Of a DNA stretch of 64,000 bases, positions 17,040 through 26,216 are shown piece after piece. Under the pieces are notes generated by a model, which ran no database searches, was not told where the DNA came from, and saw nothing but the letters and a program-made list of their open reading frames with translations. Made by a program: the position numbers and the translations under genes. How positions within the stretch are numbered: the stretch's first letter is position 1; each line of letters opens with the position of its first letter. The DNA comes from CALDTK01 sp965213735 (GTDB lineage: Bacteria; Bacteroidota; Bacteroidia; Chitinophagales; Saprospiraceae), in assembly GCA_965213735.1 (NCBI GenBank), contig CBDCAB010000005.1, forward strand, positions 1,178,001 through 1,242,000, given 5' to 3'.

Positions 17040-17750
17040 ATGACAAGACGCGAATCACTTCGGACCCTCATCCTCGGTACCGCTGGTACAGGACTCACCC
17101 TCACCGGCTGTAATCCTATCACGCCTGCAGAAGAAGCCGAAATAGCCGCAGCATCCAACAACTTCTACGGCCGAACACCTGAAGAAACCAAACGCGACGA
17201 GCGGCTGCACAGCGAGACCTTCTTTGCACCCCACGAACTCGCTACCATCACCGTCCTCGCTAACTTGATCATGCCCCCAAGCCGACATGGTGGCATCGAA
17301 GAGGCTGAAGTGCCTGAATTTATCGAATTCATCGCCAAAGATGTGCCCACTTACCAGGTGCCAATCCGGGGTGGACTAGCTTGGCTCAACCATACCAGCC
17401 AACAACTCTTCGCAGAGGAATTTATCGAGCTCGAAGAAGTGCAACAAAAAGAAATTCTTGACGAAATAGCCTTCTATGATCCCGATATGCCTAGCAGCAA
17501 GCGGCCCCAGCCCGTCAACTTCTTTAGTCTGATGCGTGGCCTCGTCTGTACGGGATACTTTACTTCAGCCGTAGGCATAGCCGACCTCGGCTACAAGGGC
17601 AACCAAGCAAACATCTGGGACGGAGTACCTCAAGAAGTCCTCGACAAACACGGCGTCGCCTACGACCCCGCCTGGCTAGCCAAGTGCGTCGACCAAAGCA
17701 AGCGAGAAATCATTGCCGAGTGGGACGAACATGGGAACTTGCTAACCTAG
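17040..17750 (+). CDS. gluconate 2-dehydrogenase subunit 3 family protein, Tat-exported
   Basis: The 236-residue product begins with a twin-arginine signal (TRRESLRTLILG) ending in a lipobox-like LTGC, so it may be a Tat-exported lipoprotein. The body matches the gluconate 2-dehydrogenase subunit 3 family (HELATITVLANLIMPPSRHGGIEEAEVPEFIEFI..., GYFTSAVGIADLGYKGN). That family pairs with GMC oxidoreductases and is thought to help export them. Its partner is the gene at 11488, now separated by malQ, the PRC-barrel gene, an exported protein gene and two repeat arrays. A possible Bacteroidota -7 box (TATTTTTG, 17022-17029) lies directly upstream. Confidence 0.85.
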   Translation: MTRRESLRTLILGTAGTGLTLTGCNPITPAEEAEIAAASNNFYGRTPEETKRDERLHSETFFAPHELATITVLANLIMPPSRHGGIEEAEVPEFIEFIAKDVPTYQVPIRGGLAWLNHTSQQLFAEEFIELEEVQQKEILDEIAFYDPDMPSSKRPQPVNFFSLMRGLVCTGYFTSAVGIADLGYKGNQANIWDGVPQEVLDKHGVAYDPAWLAKCVDQSKREIIAEWDEHGNLLT

Positions 17751-17813
17751 CTCCTACAGTTCTTACCCTCTTCTAGTCCCATCAATGCACAGGCAAAAAG
17801 ATAAATAAGAATA

Positions 17814-18050
17814 TTAAAATAACCACATAAGTATTTGGTAAACGAGGTACAAAGAAAACAGAAATAGATATACCGACAAGATTATACTTACCACCTTTAG
17901 CCAAAGACTCACACTTTTAAAGCGCGTAGTTAATTTGGTACTCGAAGCGGGTGAAAATCCTTCACCGACCTTAAGTGATAAACGCCGAAGCGGTCGCAAT
18001 GACTTTTGTAGCGCCCGATTGTTTAAGTCATCCAGTTGGCCATTTGGCAT
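17814..18050 (-). CDS. small hypothetical membrane protein
   Basis: The 78-residue frame has a basic N-terminal half (LRPLRRLSLK) and a strongly hydrophobic C-terminal helix (about 52-77: VSIILSVYLFLFSLYLVYQILMWLF). An AGGAG lies 12 bases upstream of the ATG. It occupies the space between the subunit-3 gene and the IS and is more AT-rich than its neighbours. It could be a genuine tail-anchored peptide or a chance frame. Confidence 0.4.
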   Translation of the reverse strand: MPNGQLDDLNNRALQKSLRPLRRLSLKVGEGFSPASSTKLTTRFKSVSLWLKVVSIILSVYLFLFSLYLVYQILMWLF

Positions 18051-18190
18051 TCCTGAAATTTACTCCTTTTTCTGATAGTTAGGATCATTCAGCTTCGAAA
18101 TTTACCCGCCCCAACTGCTAAACCCTCCAATTGTCGCCACCCTCTCATACCGGTTTATCCCCCTATTCAAGTCAGGCTACCCCTACTCCT

Positions 18191-20068
18191 CAAGATTTAC
18201 GCGTCAAATTTATGCTCATATTCAAAGAGTGAAGTGTAACGTTACAACAGCCATCCCAAAGCGGCAGCCAAACAAAAAATGCCGCTTGTTCCCCCTTGGC
18301 TTGTCATGGGACACTTTTTTGTTTTTGCTCAAAGCGCGCCTGATTTTGTAGCGCTTCTACCTTGATGGCGAGCATCTTCAATCCTTTTGCCATTAGCTTC
18401 CTACCGGGTGGGCTGTTTTTGCCCCCTAGGTAGCCTGCCATGATCGCTACCTGAACCGCATACCAACTCACCGTTCCCTTGACTTGCTTATTGCTCGACA
18501 CATACACCTTGCCTGCCTTCTCACCCTCAGGGTGACACCTTACATAATCGTCAGCCTCAAGCACTTGCATCTGTTCGGCGCTAAACTCCGCTGAGCCGTC
18601 ACGCCCGTCGCCATCGCGCATGGCTACCAGTTTCTCCGCTGTTAAGGCTTTGTCCATACCTAGCAATAGTATGCATATCCAACGGTCCACACACCTCGAA
18701 GCGTTGCGTTCCATATCCAGTCCGTCCGATTTCAGCATGCGGAAATACAGCTCAATTATCCAGCGCTTACCATACAGATCCAGGACATCCAGTTGGTCCT
18801 GCTCAGTATTTACTGGAAAACTCGTGGCCAGCATCCAGTGAATTGGAGCGCTATGACGGCGGTTTTCTTTCTTTCGATGGTAGCGCGCACGCTCCTTGGA
18901 GCTCATGCGGCCACATCCCTTGCCATGCTCATCGAGCTGCTCGGCCAAGGTCACATGTATCGGCGCACAATCGCTAATAGGCCGGCCGCGGAAATGCTTA
19001 GCTCGAGAGTTGATCCCGCTTTCCGGCGGACGCCGCAAGGATGCTTGAACTGAACGCACCCTAACCGCTACGTCACGCTCGTGCCGTGAGCCACTCGCTG
19101 CCAGAGTGAGTCGAACACAGCGATCACTATCGGCTGAGCAGTGCTGATCGAGATGTTGAGATATTTTGAGTTGATTGGCGTTCCAGTAGCCCACTGATTC
19201 GTCGCGTACCAATCGATCATACGTCATACGTAAGCACCACCGCACCTCAGGTGTGTGCGGCTTTTCGGCAGCGTCATCGTGCTGCTCGCCTGTGTGTTGA
19301 GTCGTACCAATGTGGCGGAACATCCCTGCCAACATCATGTACTGATCGGCCTCTGCGTCTGCGATGAAGGTGACCATACGGGCTGTGTGTACGCTGTGGG
19401 ATAGGGCACTATGGATCCCATCGACCCAACGAGCACTCTGACGCTCAACGAGCGGTTTGTCTGGCGACTTTTTGGTGTGCGCCTTTTTTTTAGGGCTCGC
19501 GTAAATAAGCACGTGGGCTATGCCAAGCGGTTCAAGGGTGTCACTGTCAAAGCATGATATGCAGTGAGCTTTGAGCCCTTTGGTTGAGTTGTCTGAGAGT
19601 ACACCAAGTTGCTTAGCATCATGTGAGCAAGCTCGTCCGGCAAGCCCAGATAAGGAGAACTCGCACGTGTCGCAAATAGCGATGACATCTCGTCCAGCAC
19701 AGCGGCGGGCGCACCGTGCGTAGAGGCGGCTACACAGCAGATGTGCCAGTTGTTTTGCCGTGAGTCGCTTGTTCGAGAAAAGGCGGTTGAAAGCTTTGTA
19801 CTCGGCAGATGAGGTGCATAGATCAGAGCGAGACGAACTGAGATGAGTGCCAATGCGATCTTCTAGAGCAAGTACCTTATTTTGGGTAGGAGCTGTCAGG
19901 TTTGGAAGCTCGGCCAGGGAATCCTTTAAGTCTTTGGCTGTACGTGGTGTGAAGTGAGTCATAGTACCTCGCACAACGCATGTGGATAAAAAGTGTCACA
20001 TGACAAGCCCCCTTGGGGGCGGAGGGGGGATCACTCTAGAACAGGCTTAGTTTGATGCGTAAGCTCAC
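18191..20068 (-). mobile_element. IS4-family insertion sequence, complete
   Basis: Left end CAAGATTTACGCGTCAAA (18191) and right end TTTGATGCGTAAGCTCAC (to 20068) form imperfect inverted repeats that match those of the 225-bp element at 7881-8105. The flanks CCCCTACTCCT (18180-18190) and CCGCTACTCCT (20069-20079) are an 11-bp direct repeat with one mismatch, equal in length to the perfect 11-bp duplication of the small element. The right copy contains the stop codon of the AsmA-like gene. Length is 1878 bp with one transposase gene. Confidence 0.85.
18304..19962 (-). CDS. IS4-family (Tn5-like) DDE transposase
   Basis: The 552-residue transposase has the IS4 DDE core interrupted by a beta-insertion. 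Numbered from the GTG at 19974, the acidic residues are Asp102 (CDTCEF) and Asp206 (FIADAEADQY), and the YREK signature is intact: Tyr401, Arg404, Glu408, Lys415 (YGKRWIIELYFRMLK). An N-terminal Tn5-like DNA-binding region is visible (about 1-90). All catalytic residues are present and the frame is uninterrupted, so the element may be active. The ATG at 19962 is preferred over the GTG at 19974. A basic insert (SPKKKAHTKKSPDK) lies at 160-173. Confidence 0.92.
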   Translation of the reverse strand: MTHFTPRTAKDLKDSLAELPNLTAPTQNKVLALEDRIGTHLSSSRSDLCTSSAEYKAFNRLFSNKRLTAKQLAHLLCSRLYARCARRCAGRDVIAICDTCEFSLSGLAGRACSHDAKQLGVLSDNSTKGLKAHCISCFDSDTLEPLGIAHVLIYASPKKKAHTKKSPDKPLVERQSARWVDGIHSALSHSVHTARMVTFIADAEADQYMMLAGMFRHIGTTQHTGEQHDDAAEKPHTPEVRWCLRMTYDRLVRDESVGYWNANQLKISQHLDQHCSADSDRCVRLTLAASGSRHERDVAVRVRSVQASLRRPPESGINSRAKHFRGRPISDCAPIHVTLAEQLDEHGKGCGRMSSKERARYHRKKENRRHSAPIHWMLATSFPVNTEQDQLDVLDLYGKRWIIELYFRMLKSDGLDMERNASRCVDRWICILLLGMDKALTAEKLVAMRDGDGRDGSAEFSAEQMQVLEADDYVRCHPEGEKAGKVYVSSNKQVKGTVSWYAVQVAIMAGYLGGKNSPPGRKLMAKGLKMLAIKVEALQNQARFEQKQKSVP

Positions 20069-20071
20069 CCG

Positions 20072-23000
20072 CTACTCCTCCACCACCCGCTTGCCCCGCC
20101 GCAGAGCCCGCCACTCATCTAAGCGACCTCGATCTTTATAGTACCTGCGCTTGCGCAAACGCACCTTGGTCTCTAACACTTTTGCTCGGGGAGCTACCGG
20201 ACCCATTCCTTCACTTGCCTTAGCTTCTGAAGTTTGTAAATTGATGTGCACCTTGAATCGCGAGTCGTTCCAGCCCTGCTTGGTTGGAATCACGTCGAGA
20301 TCCGGCTTTTTGAGGTTGTTGAGCGGCACACTAATCCATAAATCCATATCGCGACCCAGCACCACATCGCCTTGTAGAAACACATTAAAGGCATTACTCT
20401 GCACCTCCATCAGCGGTATCGCCATTGAATCGCCAATAATCTGGACCCGATTAGTTATCGGAGCAAAAGCAAGCGAATCAAGACGCTCACGCATCCGTAG
20501 CTTTTTCGCGAGACTGTCAATTGGACCAAGTCCTTCAACCACCAGATCGCGTAGCGCAAAGTCTAAGGTGCCGCGACTATAATCAGACAGTAAAGCTGCA
20601 TCCTCCCCAGACACCGCACCGTCCATATCGACGCGCATACTCAGCACGCCCTCTAGCTCCTCAGCACTTGATAGACTTGCTAAGTTGAAGTAGTCGAAAC
20701 CTTCCAGTAGCGAGGCCAGATCGAGGGCATCTGTACTAAGATGCACAGTGAATGGAGTCACTGCTAAATTGCTTAAATCTATGTCACCATAAAGCAGCAT
20801 ATCTCCATCTAAATAATCGAAGCGAGTCGAATCCACCGTCAGCTGATCAAGTAGGTTCATCGCTAAACCGCTGCGCAAATTCCTCAAGTTGATATAGCGA
20901 TTGAGCACGAGCTCATCCACACGCAAATCGACATCTGGCCGAAACTTGCGCATGATTTCGCGGATATTCTGACGAAGGTTCAATTCAGTTTCTACAGTAT
21001 CAGGTTGATCAGTAGCGAGCGATCCTATTAGCGTGTTTAAATCTGCCCAGACTAAACGTGGTGAGCTAACTCGAACATCCGTGCTGAATTGTTTGCCTGT
21101 ACTTCCTAGCGCCACCTCACTCACATTGCGCGCTACACCATCAACACGAAGCTGCTGGCCAACTTCAGAATTTTCGATAAATAAATGTACATCGGCTACA
21201 TCCTGCCGCATGTCGAGCGCAAGTTGCGTAATGGGTACACTGATGCCGAGACTACTAAAGAGCACGTTAGAATTATCAACCCGAAGCGCCATGGTTTCAC
21301 GATCGAGTAAGGTGCGGAGATCAGGAACTAAGCCACTGTACCCCATACTGAAGTCGAACTCACCTTCGCAGAAAAAGAACTCTTCAGCGCCAAAAAATTC
21401 GTTGAATAACTCAGGACTCCCCGTCAGTTTTACTCGTGTGCTTTTAAAAAAAGGATCGTCGAGTCGATCAGGGTCAAACTCTATACTTGCGGCAAATGGC
21501 CTGTCGTGGTTGCTGACAACTTGAATTTGTCCACTCGAGGAGTTATTTTGTATGCCAATAACATCATCTATTTCCCCCTTTTGACGTATGGTAATATCTA
21601 CATCATCAGGGAGGGGATCAAACTCTTTGAGCAACTCGAAGCCAAAGTAATCGGCTTCCGGAAGAAGTGTGGCGAGGTTGAGGTGACGCGCATCGAGAGC
21701 AAACTCAAAGGGTGTTCGATTTGGTTTGCTCACGTCGAGTTCTCCATCTAGCACCACCATCGCACTGTCGACTCGAAAGCTGGTTCGCTCTAGCACCATG
21801 GTTGCTTTATTGTCGAAGTGCAGCCCAGTGGTAAAATCATGCACTGCAAAGTCATAATAAGCTACCGTATCTATACTGACATCTAGTGTGGGTCGAAAGG
21901 TGGCTTCTATAAGTGCAATCGTTTTCTTCATTGCCTCAATCTGAGCAAAAGCGACAGAGTCCCGGCTGGTGGTGACAGTAGTAGTGCTCGTGTCGGTGGA
22001 AGGCTCAGCTGATTGTCCGAGAATATCTCGTACATCGAACCAATCCATATGGTCGCTTGTAAATTTCACATAACTTCTGATGTTGTCTTGGTTGCCGCCA
22101 CGTAGCAATACACCTACTCCTTTAAGTTCTCCCGACATGTGGTATGTATGTCCTGGGCGGGGACTACTACCAACTAGCTCAAAAGATGTATTATCTCCTC
22201 GTTTATCTGCTCGTATATATTTAAATGGAAGCCGAACGCCTGCATCGACAATGTGCAAGGAAGGTGAATTGAAGACAAAGTCTGCATCACTAAGCTCAAT
22301 CAGCTTATCCATATTTGTCGGCGGACCTTTAGCCCATGCTTCCGCGAACACCTCACCTTCAGAAAAGACAAATTGATCGGAATTTATTACCTTACTTACC
22401 GCTTTAGCTTCGCCTCTCACGTAAGCATGTGCATTGAGCCATACCTTGCCATCCTTGGTAGCAGTGACCAGTGCGTTTCGAGAGCTCATGTCAAAGCCCT
22501 CTAGTGTAGTAACAACTGAATCGATTTCAAGTCGCACGCCCTTGTCTGGAGCGGTGTAGGTGCTGTCGGTGAGGCTTAAGCGGTTGTAGAATGTTGCGTC
22601 AAGATAAGTTTTGGCGAAAGCCTCACCATTGACAGTCGCATCATTTCCTCGAAGCTGAATATCTATTTCCACCAGTGCCTTGTCCCCTTTGCGGAAGGTA
22701 TGGTAAAGCGTAGTTCGAGTAGCGAAAGTATCGGCCACATGATAAGGTTCTATCTGCTTGCGTAGACGTGGAGTGAGCAAAGGAGCAGCTTGCGCTAAGA
22801 CACTTTGGGACAAATCAAAAACTAAGTTTGACACCGTATCCTTATTAATGTAGTAATCTGCTGAAAAGCCAATTTCGTTACCAGAAATATGTAATTCAGG
22901 AGCTTCTGCTCGCAATAAGTCATGTTGCCTTGCAATAGCCAAGTTGCCTAAGATCGAGGCATCACTTCCCCAAGGCCCTTCCCGTTCCTTAAACTGCATG

Positions 23001-23713
23001 CCGCGGAGGTGCACATCAAGGCTCACCATAGCCTCGAATGTAGGCGCACGTTGAAGATCACTAATCACTACATGACGTAGCAGCGCTCGAATATCATTTT
23101 CTTTAGCGGGATTTTGAAAATTAAATGCAACACTGTCGAAAGTGGCAGTAAAGGTTTTGGCGAAAGCTGTAAAGGTATCTGGCTCCACGGCTTCCTCAGC
23201 TTCAGTTTCACTGGCATGCTCAGCTAATAGTCGAGCTAGATTACTGGGATTATCGCCATCTGCTAAAATGTTGATGACCCCACCGCTCAAGAGAAATTCC
23301 TGAAACGTTAAATACGGCCGTGCATCACGATCAACAAGCAGATCGAGACGCATACTATCTACCTCCACCACATTGAGCCGCTGCTCGTTAATACTAGAGT
23401 CGCTGAGCGTAAGTTGTCGAATTGAAATGCTAACCTGGGGCCAATCACTAAAATCCTCCACGCGAAAATTGCGAAACTGTACCGTGCCCCCATTGAGCGC
23501 CGTTACATCTTCGAATGTCTTGAGCGAATTACTCGCTAGGTATTGATAGCCCGCCACCAATCCTAGGGCCAACATAACGATCACGATTAGCAAAAATCCC
23601 CCTATCCAGAGCAGCAGCTTGCCCCAGGAGAATCGACGCTTCGGCTTTTCGGTGATCAAGTTTTGCAACCTAAGAGGAATATCGCTACGGCGCCGCAGGA
23701 CGCGCCACTTCAT
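20072..23713 (-). CDS. AsmA-like large membrane-anchored protein
   Basis: The 1213-residue product has a cytoplasmic basic N-terminus, one transmembrane helix (about 33-54), then a long beta-rich periplasmic region typical of AsmA/YhdP-type proteins, which bridge the envelope and are linked to lipid transfer to the outer membrane. Recognisable elements are the early LxxxFEDVTALNGGTVQFRNFRV-type start and the C-terminal FNVFLQGDVVLGRDMDLWISVPL-type AsmA-like end. Its stop codon lies inside the target duplication of the IS element just downstream, which left the protein intact. Two strict motif copies (22609-22621, 23155-23167) both read AFAKT. Confidence 0.8.
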   Translation of the reverse strand: MKWRVLRRRSDIPLRLQNLITEKPKRRFSWGKLLLWIGGFLLIVIVMLALGLVAGYQYLASNSLKTFEDVTALNGGTVQFRNFRVEDFSDWPQVSISIRQLTLSDSSINEQRLNVVEVDSMRLDLLVDRDARPYLTFQEFLLSGGVINILADGDNPSNLARLLAEHASETEAEEAVEPDTFTAFAKTFTATFDSVAFNFQNPAKENDIRALLRHVVISDLQRAPTFEAMVSLDVHLRGMQFKEREGPWGSDASILGNLAIARQHDLLRAEAPELHISGNEIGFSADYYINKDTVSNLVFDLSQSVLAQAAPLLTPRLRKQIEPYHVADTFATRTTLYHTFRKGDKALVEIDIQLRGNDATVNGEAFAKTYLDATFYNRLSLTDSTYTAPDKGVRLEIDSVVTTLEGFDMSSRNALVTATKDGKVWLNAHAYVRGEAKAVSKVINSDQFVFSEGEVFAEAWAKGPPTNMDKLIELSDADFVFNSPSLHIVDAGVRLPFKYIRADKRGDNTSFELVGSSPRPGHTYHMSGELKGVGVLLRGGNQDNIRSYVKFTSDHMDWFDVRDILGQSAEPSTDTSTTTVTTSRDSVAFAQIEAMKKTIALIEATFRPTLDVSIDTVAYYDFAVHDFTTGLHFDNKATMVLERTSFRVDSAMVVLDGELDVSKPNRTPFEFALDARHLNLATLLPEADYFGFELLKEFDPLPDDVDITIRQKGEIDDVIGIQNNSSSGQIQVVSNHDRPFAASIEFDPDRLDDPFFKSTRVKLTGSPELFNEFFGAEEFFFCEGEFDFSMGYSGLVPDLRTLLDRETMALRVDNSNVLFSSLGISVPITQLALDMRQDVADVHLFIENSEVGQQLRVDGVARNVSEVALGSTGKQFSTDVRVSSPRLVWADLNTLIGSLATDQPDTVETELNLRQNIREIMRKFRPDVDLRVDELVLNRYINLRNLRSGLAMNLLDQLTVDSTRFDYLDGDMLLYGDIDLSNLAVTPFTVHLSTDALDLASLLEGFDYFNLASLSSAEELEGVLSMRVDMDGAVSGEDAALLSDYSRGTLDFALRDLVVEGLGPIDSLAKKLRMRERLDSLAFAPITNRVQIIGDSMAIPLMEVQSNAFNVFLQGDVVLGRDMDLWISVPLNNLKKPDLDVIPTKQGWNDSRFKVHINLQTSEAKASEGMGPVAPRAKVLETKVRLRKRRYYKDRGRLDEWRALRRGKRVVEE

Positions 23714-23825
23714 AAAACGTCACGACGTGCAAAGATGGCACATGGGCAGATTATCACTCTAACAAACAACTTCCCATGTTACCCCAGCGTTAACTCCGCC
23801 TTACCCCAACGTAAAGTCTACGCTC

Positions 23826-24302
23826 ATGGCCGATTCTCGATTTTCAGAAGATCTCCGCTACCGTCAGTACGACCAGCTGCTGGCCGTAGGTGGAGTACTA
23901 CTCATCTTATCTGTACTCGCCGCACAGGTGTACTGGTATGGCCCAGGGCTGTCGCTACGCCTTTTCGGGCTGCTCGTTCTTGTTGCCTTGAGTGGGGTTT
24001 ACTTCGTCTACCTGCTCAAACTTCGCCAGAACAACAAAGTCACCCGCAAAAATCTGAAGGTCAAGCTGCGCTCACTGTTTCAGGTGCGCGAAAAAATCCC
24101 GCTCGACCGAATCGATGAAGTGCGCGTGGTGAATTACCCCACTTTCGCTCAGCGCTATGGCCGCAGCGGCTGGCTAAATGGCGAGAAGTTTCTGTCGCTC
24201 GTGGGCCGCAACGGCGTGGAAATTCGCACACTTGACGGTGATGTCTACTTTGTCGGCACGAAGCAGCCAGAGGCCCTTGCTGAACAACTGAGAGCAGCTT
24301 AG
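23826..24302 (+). CDS. small membrane protein with PH-like cytoplasmic domain, unknown function
   Basis: The 158-residue product has two hydrophobic helices (about 20-37 and 44-64) joined by a short turn, then a soluble part with the strand pattern of a bacterial PH-like domain (KIPLDRIDEVRVVN, KFLSLVGRNGVEIRTLDGDVYFVGTKQPEALAEQL). It is divergent from the AsmA-like gene, with a 112-bp shared upstream region. No specific function can be proposed. Confidence 0.6.
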   Translation: MADSRFSEDLRYRQYDQLLAVGGVLLILSVLAAQVYWYGPGLSLRLFGLLVLVALSGVYFVYLLKLRQNNKVTRKNLKVKLRSLFQVREKIPLDRIDEVRVVNYPTFAQRYGRSGWLNGEKFLSLVGRNGVEIRTLDGDVYFVGTKQPEALAEQLRAA

Positions 24303-24312
24303 TTGTAGCGCG

Positions 24313-24320
24313 TACCTTTG
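24313..24320 (+). promoter_or_regulatory. candidate Bacteroidota -7 box upstream of the ABC-F gene
   Basis: TACCTTTG fits the TAnnTTTG -7 consensus of Bacteroidota and lies 18 bp before the ATG at 24339. No convincing -33 TTTG was seen at the right distance, so the call is weak. Confidence 0.3.
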
Positions 24321-24338
24321 CGCGCCCTAAGCTCGACC

Positions 24339-26216
24339 ATGCTCCTCGAACTCAAGAAGGTTTCCAAATCGTATGGTGATAAACTGCTGTTTCGCGACCT
24401 GTCGCTGCAGATCAATGCCGGGGATAAAATTGCCCTCGTAGCCCGCAACGGCACAGGCAAAACCTCGCTGCTGCGCGTGCTCGCCGGAGAAGAATTACCT
24501 GAAGGTGTGGGCGCCGAGCGGCATGCTGCTAAAAATGCAAGGATCGGCTACCTGCTGCAAGACCCGATTTTTCAAGCAGGGCAGACCGTACTCGAAGCAG
24601 CCTTTGACACAGATACTGCTCTCACCCGCGCAGTGCGTGCCTACGAGGCAGCCTTGCTCAAGCCCGATGATATCGACACCCTCACCCAGGCGATGGGCGC
24701 CATGGATACCAATAATGCGTGGGATTTTGAGGCCAAGGTTAAAGAAATTCTCGGTCAACTCGGTTTGCACGAGACCAGCAAGCAAATCGGCTACCTCAGC
24801 GGCGGTCAGCAAAAGCGTCTCGCCCTAGCGCGGATACTTATTTCAGAACCCGACGTGCTGATACTCGATGAGCCGACCAACCACCTCGATCTGGATATGA
24901 TTGGCTGGCTGGAAGATTTCTTACAGCGCCCATCGGTTACGCTTTTTATGGTGACGCACGATCGATATTTTCTCGAGCGAGTTTGTACCACGATTATCGA
25001 ACTCGAGGATGGTATGTTGCACACATATCCAGGAAATTATACGACATTTCTGGAGCGACGCGAGGAGCGCCATCAGCATCAGGCAAGCGATCAGGAAAAG
25101 CGCAAAAAGCTTTATAAAACCGAACTCGAGTGGGCGCGTCGTAGCCCTGCGGCCCGCACGACGAAAAGTAAAAGTCGCCTCGATAGTTTTTATGAATTAA
25201 AAGGCTCGCTGCGCAACCTCAACCACGATGAGGAAGTGGAGCTTATTTTCGAAGGTAGTCGCCTCGGCACCAAGGTGGTAGAGTGCCACAACGTGTCGCG
25301 GGGTTTTGGCGAAGGTCCGCTGTTTAGCAATTTCACGTACAAGTTTGCGAAGGGCGAGCGCGTGGGTTTAGTGGGGCGCAACGGCACGGGCAAGTCGACC
25401 TTCCTCAACGTCATTACCGGCCAACTCAAGCCTAATACGGGCAAGGTGGTGGTAGGCGAAACGGTCGAGTTTGGCTTTTACACACAGGGTGGCTTAGCGC
25501 CAAAACAGCTGGAGCTGCGCGTGATCGATGTGGTGCGTGAAGTGGCTGAGTACCTGCCGCTAAAGAAGGGCAAACTGACGGCTTCACAGTTACTCGAGAA
25601 GTTTCTGTTTTCGGGTGAGCATCAACAGGTTTATGCATCTCAATTAAGTGGTGGCGAAAAGCGTCGGCTCTACTTACTGACGGTGCTAATGAAAAATCCG
25701 AACTTTTTAATTCTCGATGAGCCAACCAATGATCTTGATATCCTTACACTAACGGTTTTAGAAGATTTTCTTCAAACCTATCCCGGCTGTCTTTTGGTGG
25801 TAAGTCACGACCGCTATTTTCTCGATAAGCTAACTGATCATCTATTTATTTTGCCTGGCGATGGTCGCGTAGTTGACTGGAACGGCACCTATGAACAGTA
25901 TCGCCAGCACATCATCGATCAGCAGCGGGCGGCCCGCGAATCGCTAGCGGTTGCTACTGCGAAAGCTCAGCCGATCACTAATTCTGCCGCTGCTGCGACC
26001 CCGAATTCTCTTTCGCAAGATGAGCAAAAGGAACTCAAGCGATTGGAGAAGCAGGTAGCCAAGCTCGAGGAGCAGGAGGCTGAGTTAAAGGCAGCTTTCG
26101 CCAAAACAGATAATACCCCAGATGATTATGAGCGCTTAGGCAAAGAACTCTCGGCCATCGAAACAGAGCGAGAAGCCAAAGAAGAACGCTGGCTCGAACT
26201 AGCGGATAGAGGCTAA
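24339..26216 (+). CDS. ABC-F family ATPase (Uup-like)
   Basis: The product (625 residues from the ATG at 24339) is a soluble protein with two ABC domains and no membrane segments, the ABC-F type that acts on ribosomes. The first ABC domain has Walker A ARNGTGKTS (about 35-43), signature LSGGQQKRLALARI and Walker B VLILDEPTNHLD. The second has GRNGTGKST, LSGGEKRRLYLLTVL and FLILDEPTNDLD. A charged inter-domain linker follows the first, and a C-terminal coiled coil (about 555-620) places it near Uup. A strict motif copy (26094-26106) reads AFAKT in the turn of that coiled coil. The TTG at 24318 is a less likely start. Confidence 0.93.
   Translation: MLLELKKVSKSYGDKLLFRDLSLQINAGDKIALVARNGTGKTSLLRVLAGEELPEGVGAERHAAKNARIGYLLQDPIFQAGQTVLEAAFDTDTALTRAVRAYEAALLKPDDIDTLTQAMGAMDTNNAWDFEAKVKEILGQLGLHETSKQIGYLSGGQQKRLALARILISEPDVLILDEPTNHLDLDMIGWLEDFLQRPSVTLFMVTHDRYFLERVCTTIIELEDGMLHTYPGNYTTFLERREERHQHQASDQEKRKKLYKTELEWARRSPAARTTKSKSRLDSFYELKGSLRNLNHDEEVELIFEGSRLGTKVVECHNVSRGFGEGPLFSNFTYKFAKGERVGLVGRNGTGKSTFLNVITGQLKPNTGKVVVGETVEFGFYTQGGLAPKQLELRVIDVVREVAEYLPLKKGKLTASQLLEKFLFSGEHQQVYASQLSGGEKRRLYLLTVLMKNPNFLILDEPTNDLDILTLTVLEDFLQTYPGCLLVVSHDRYFLDKLTDHLFILPGDGRVVDWNGTYEQYRQHIIDQQRAARESLAVATAKAQPITNSAAAATPNSLSQDEQKELKRLEKQVAKLEEQEAELKAAFAKTDNTPDDYERLGKELSAIETEREAKEERWLELADRG

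Noticed and set aside
25304..25315. TTTTGGCGAAGG in the ABC-F gene and similar near-matches (32931, 34538, 43218, 44276)
   Set aside because: They break the hairpin core or the T-tract and may be chance or codon-driven; not counted as motif copies.
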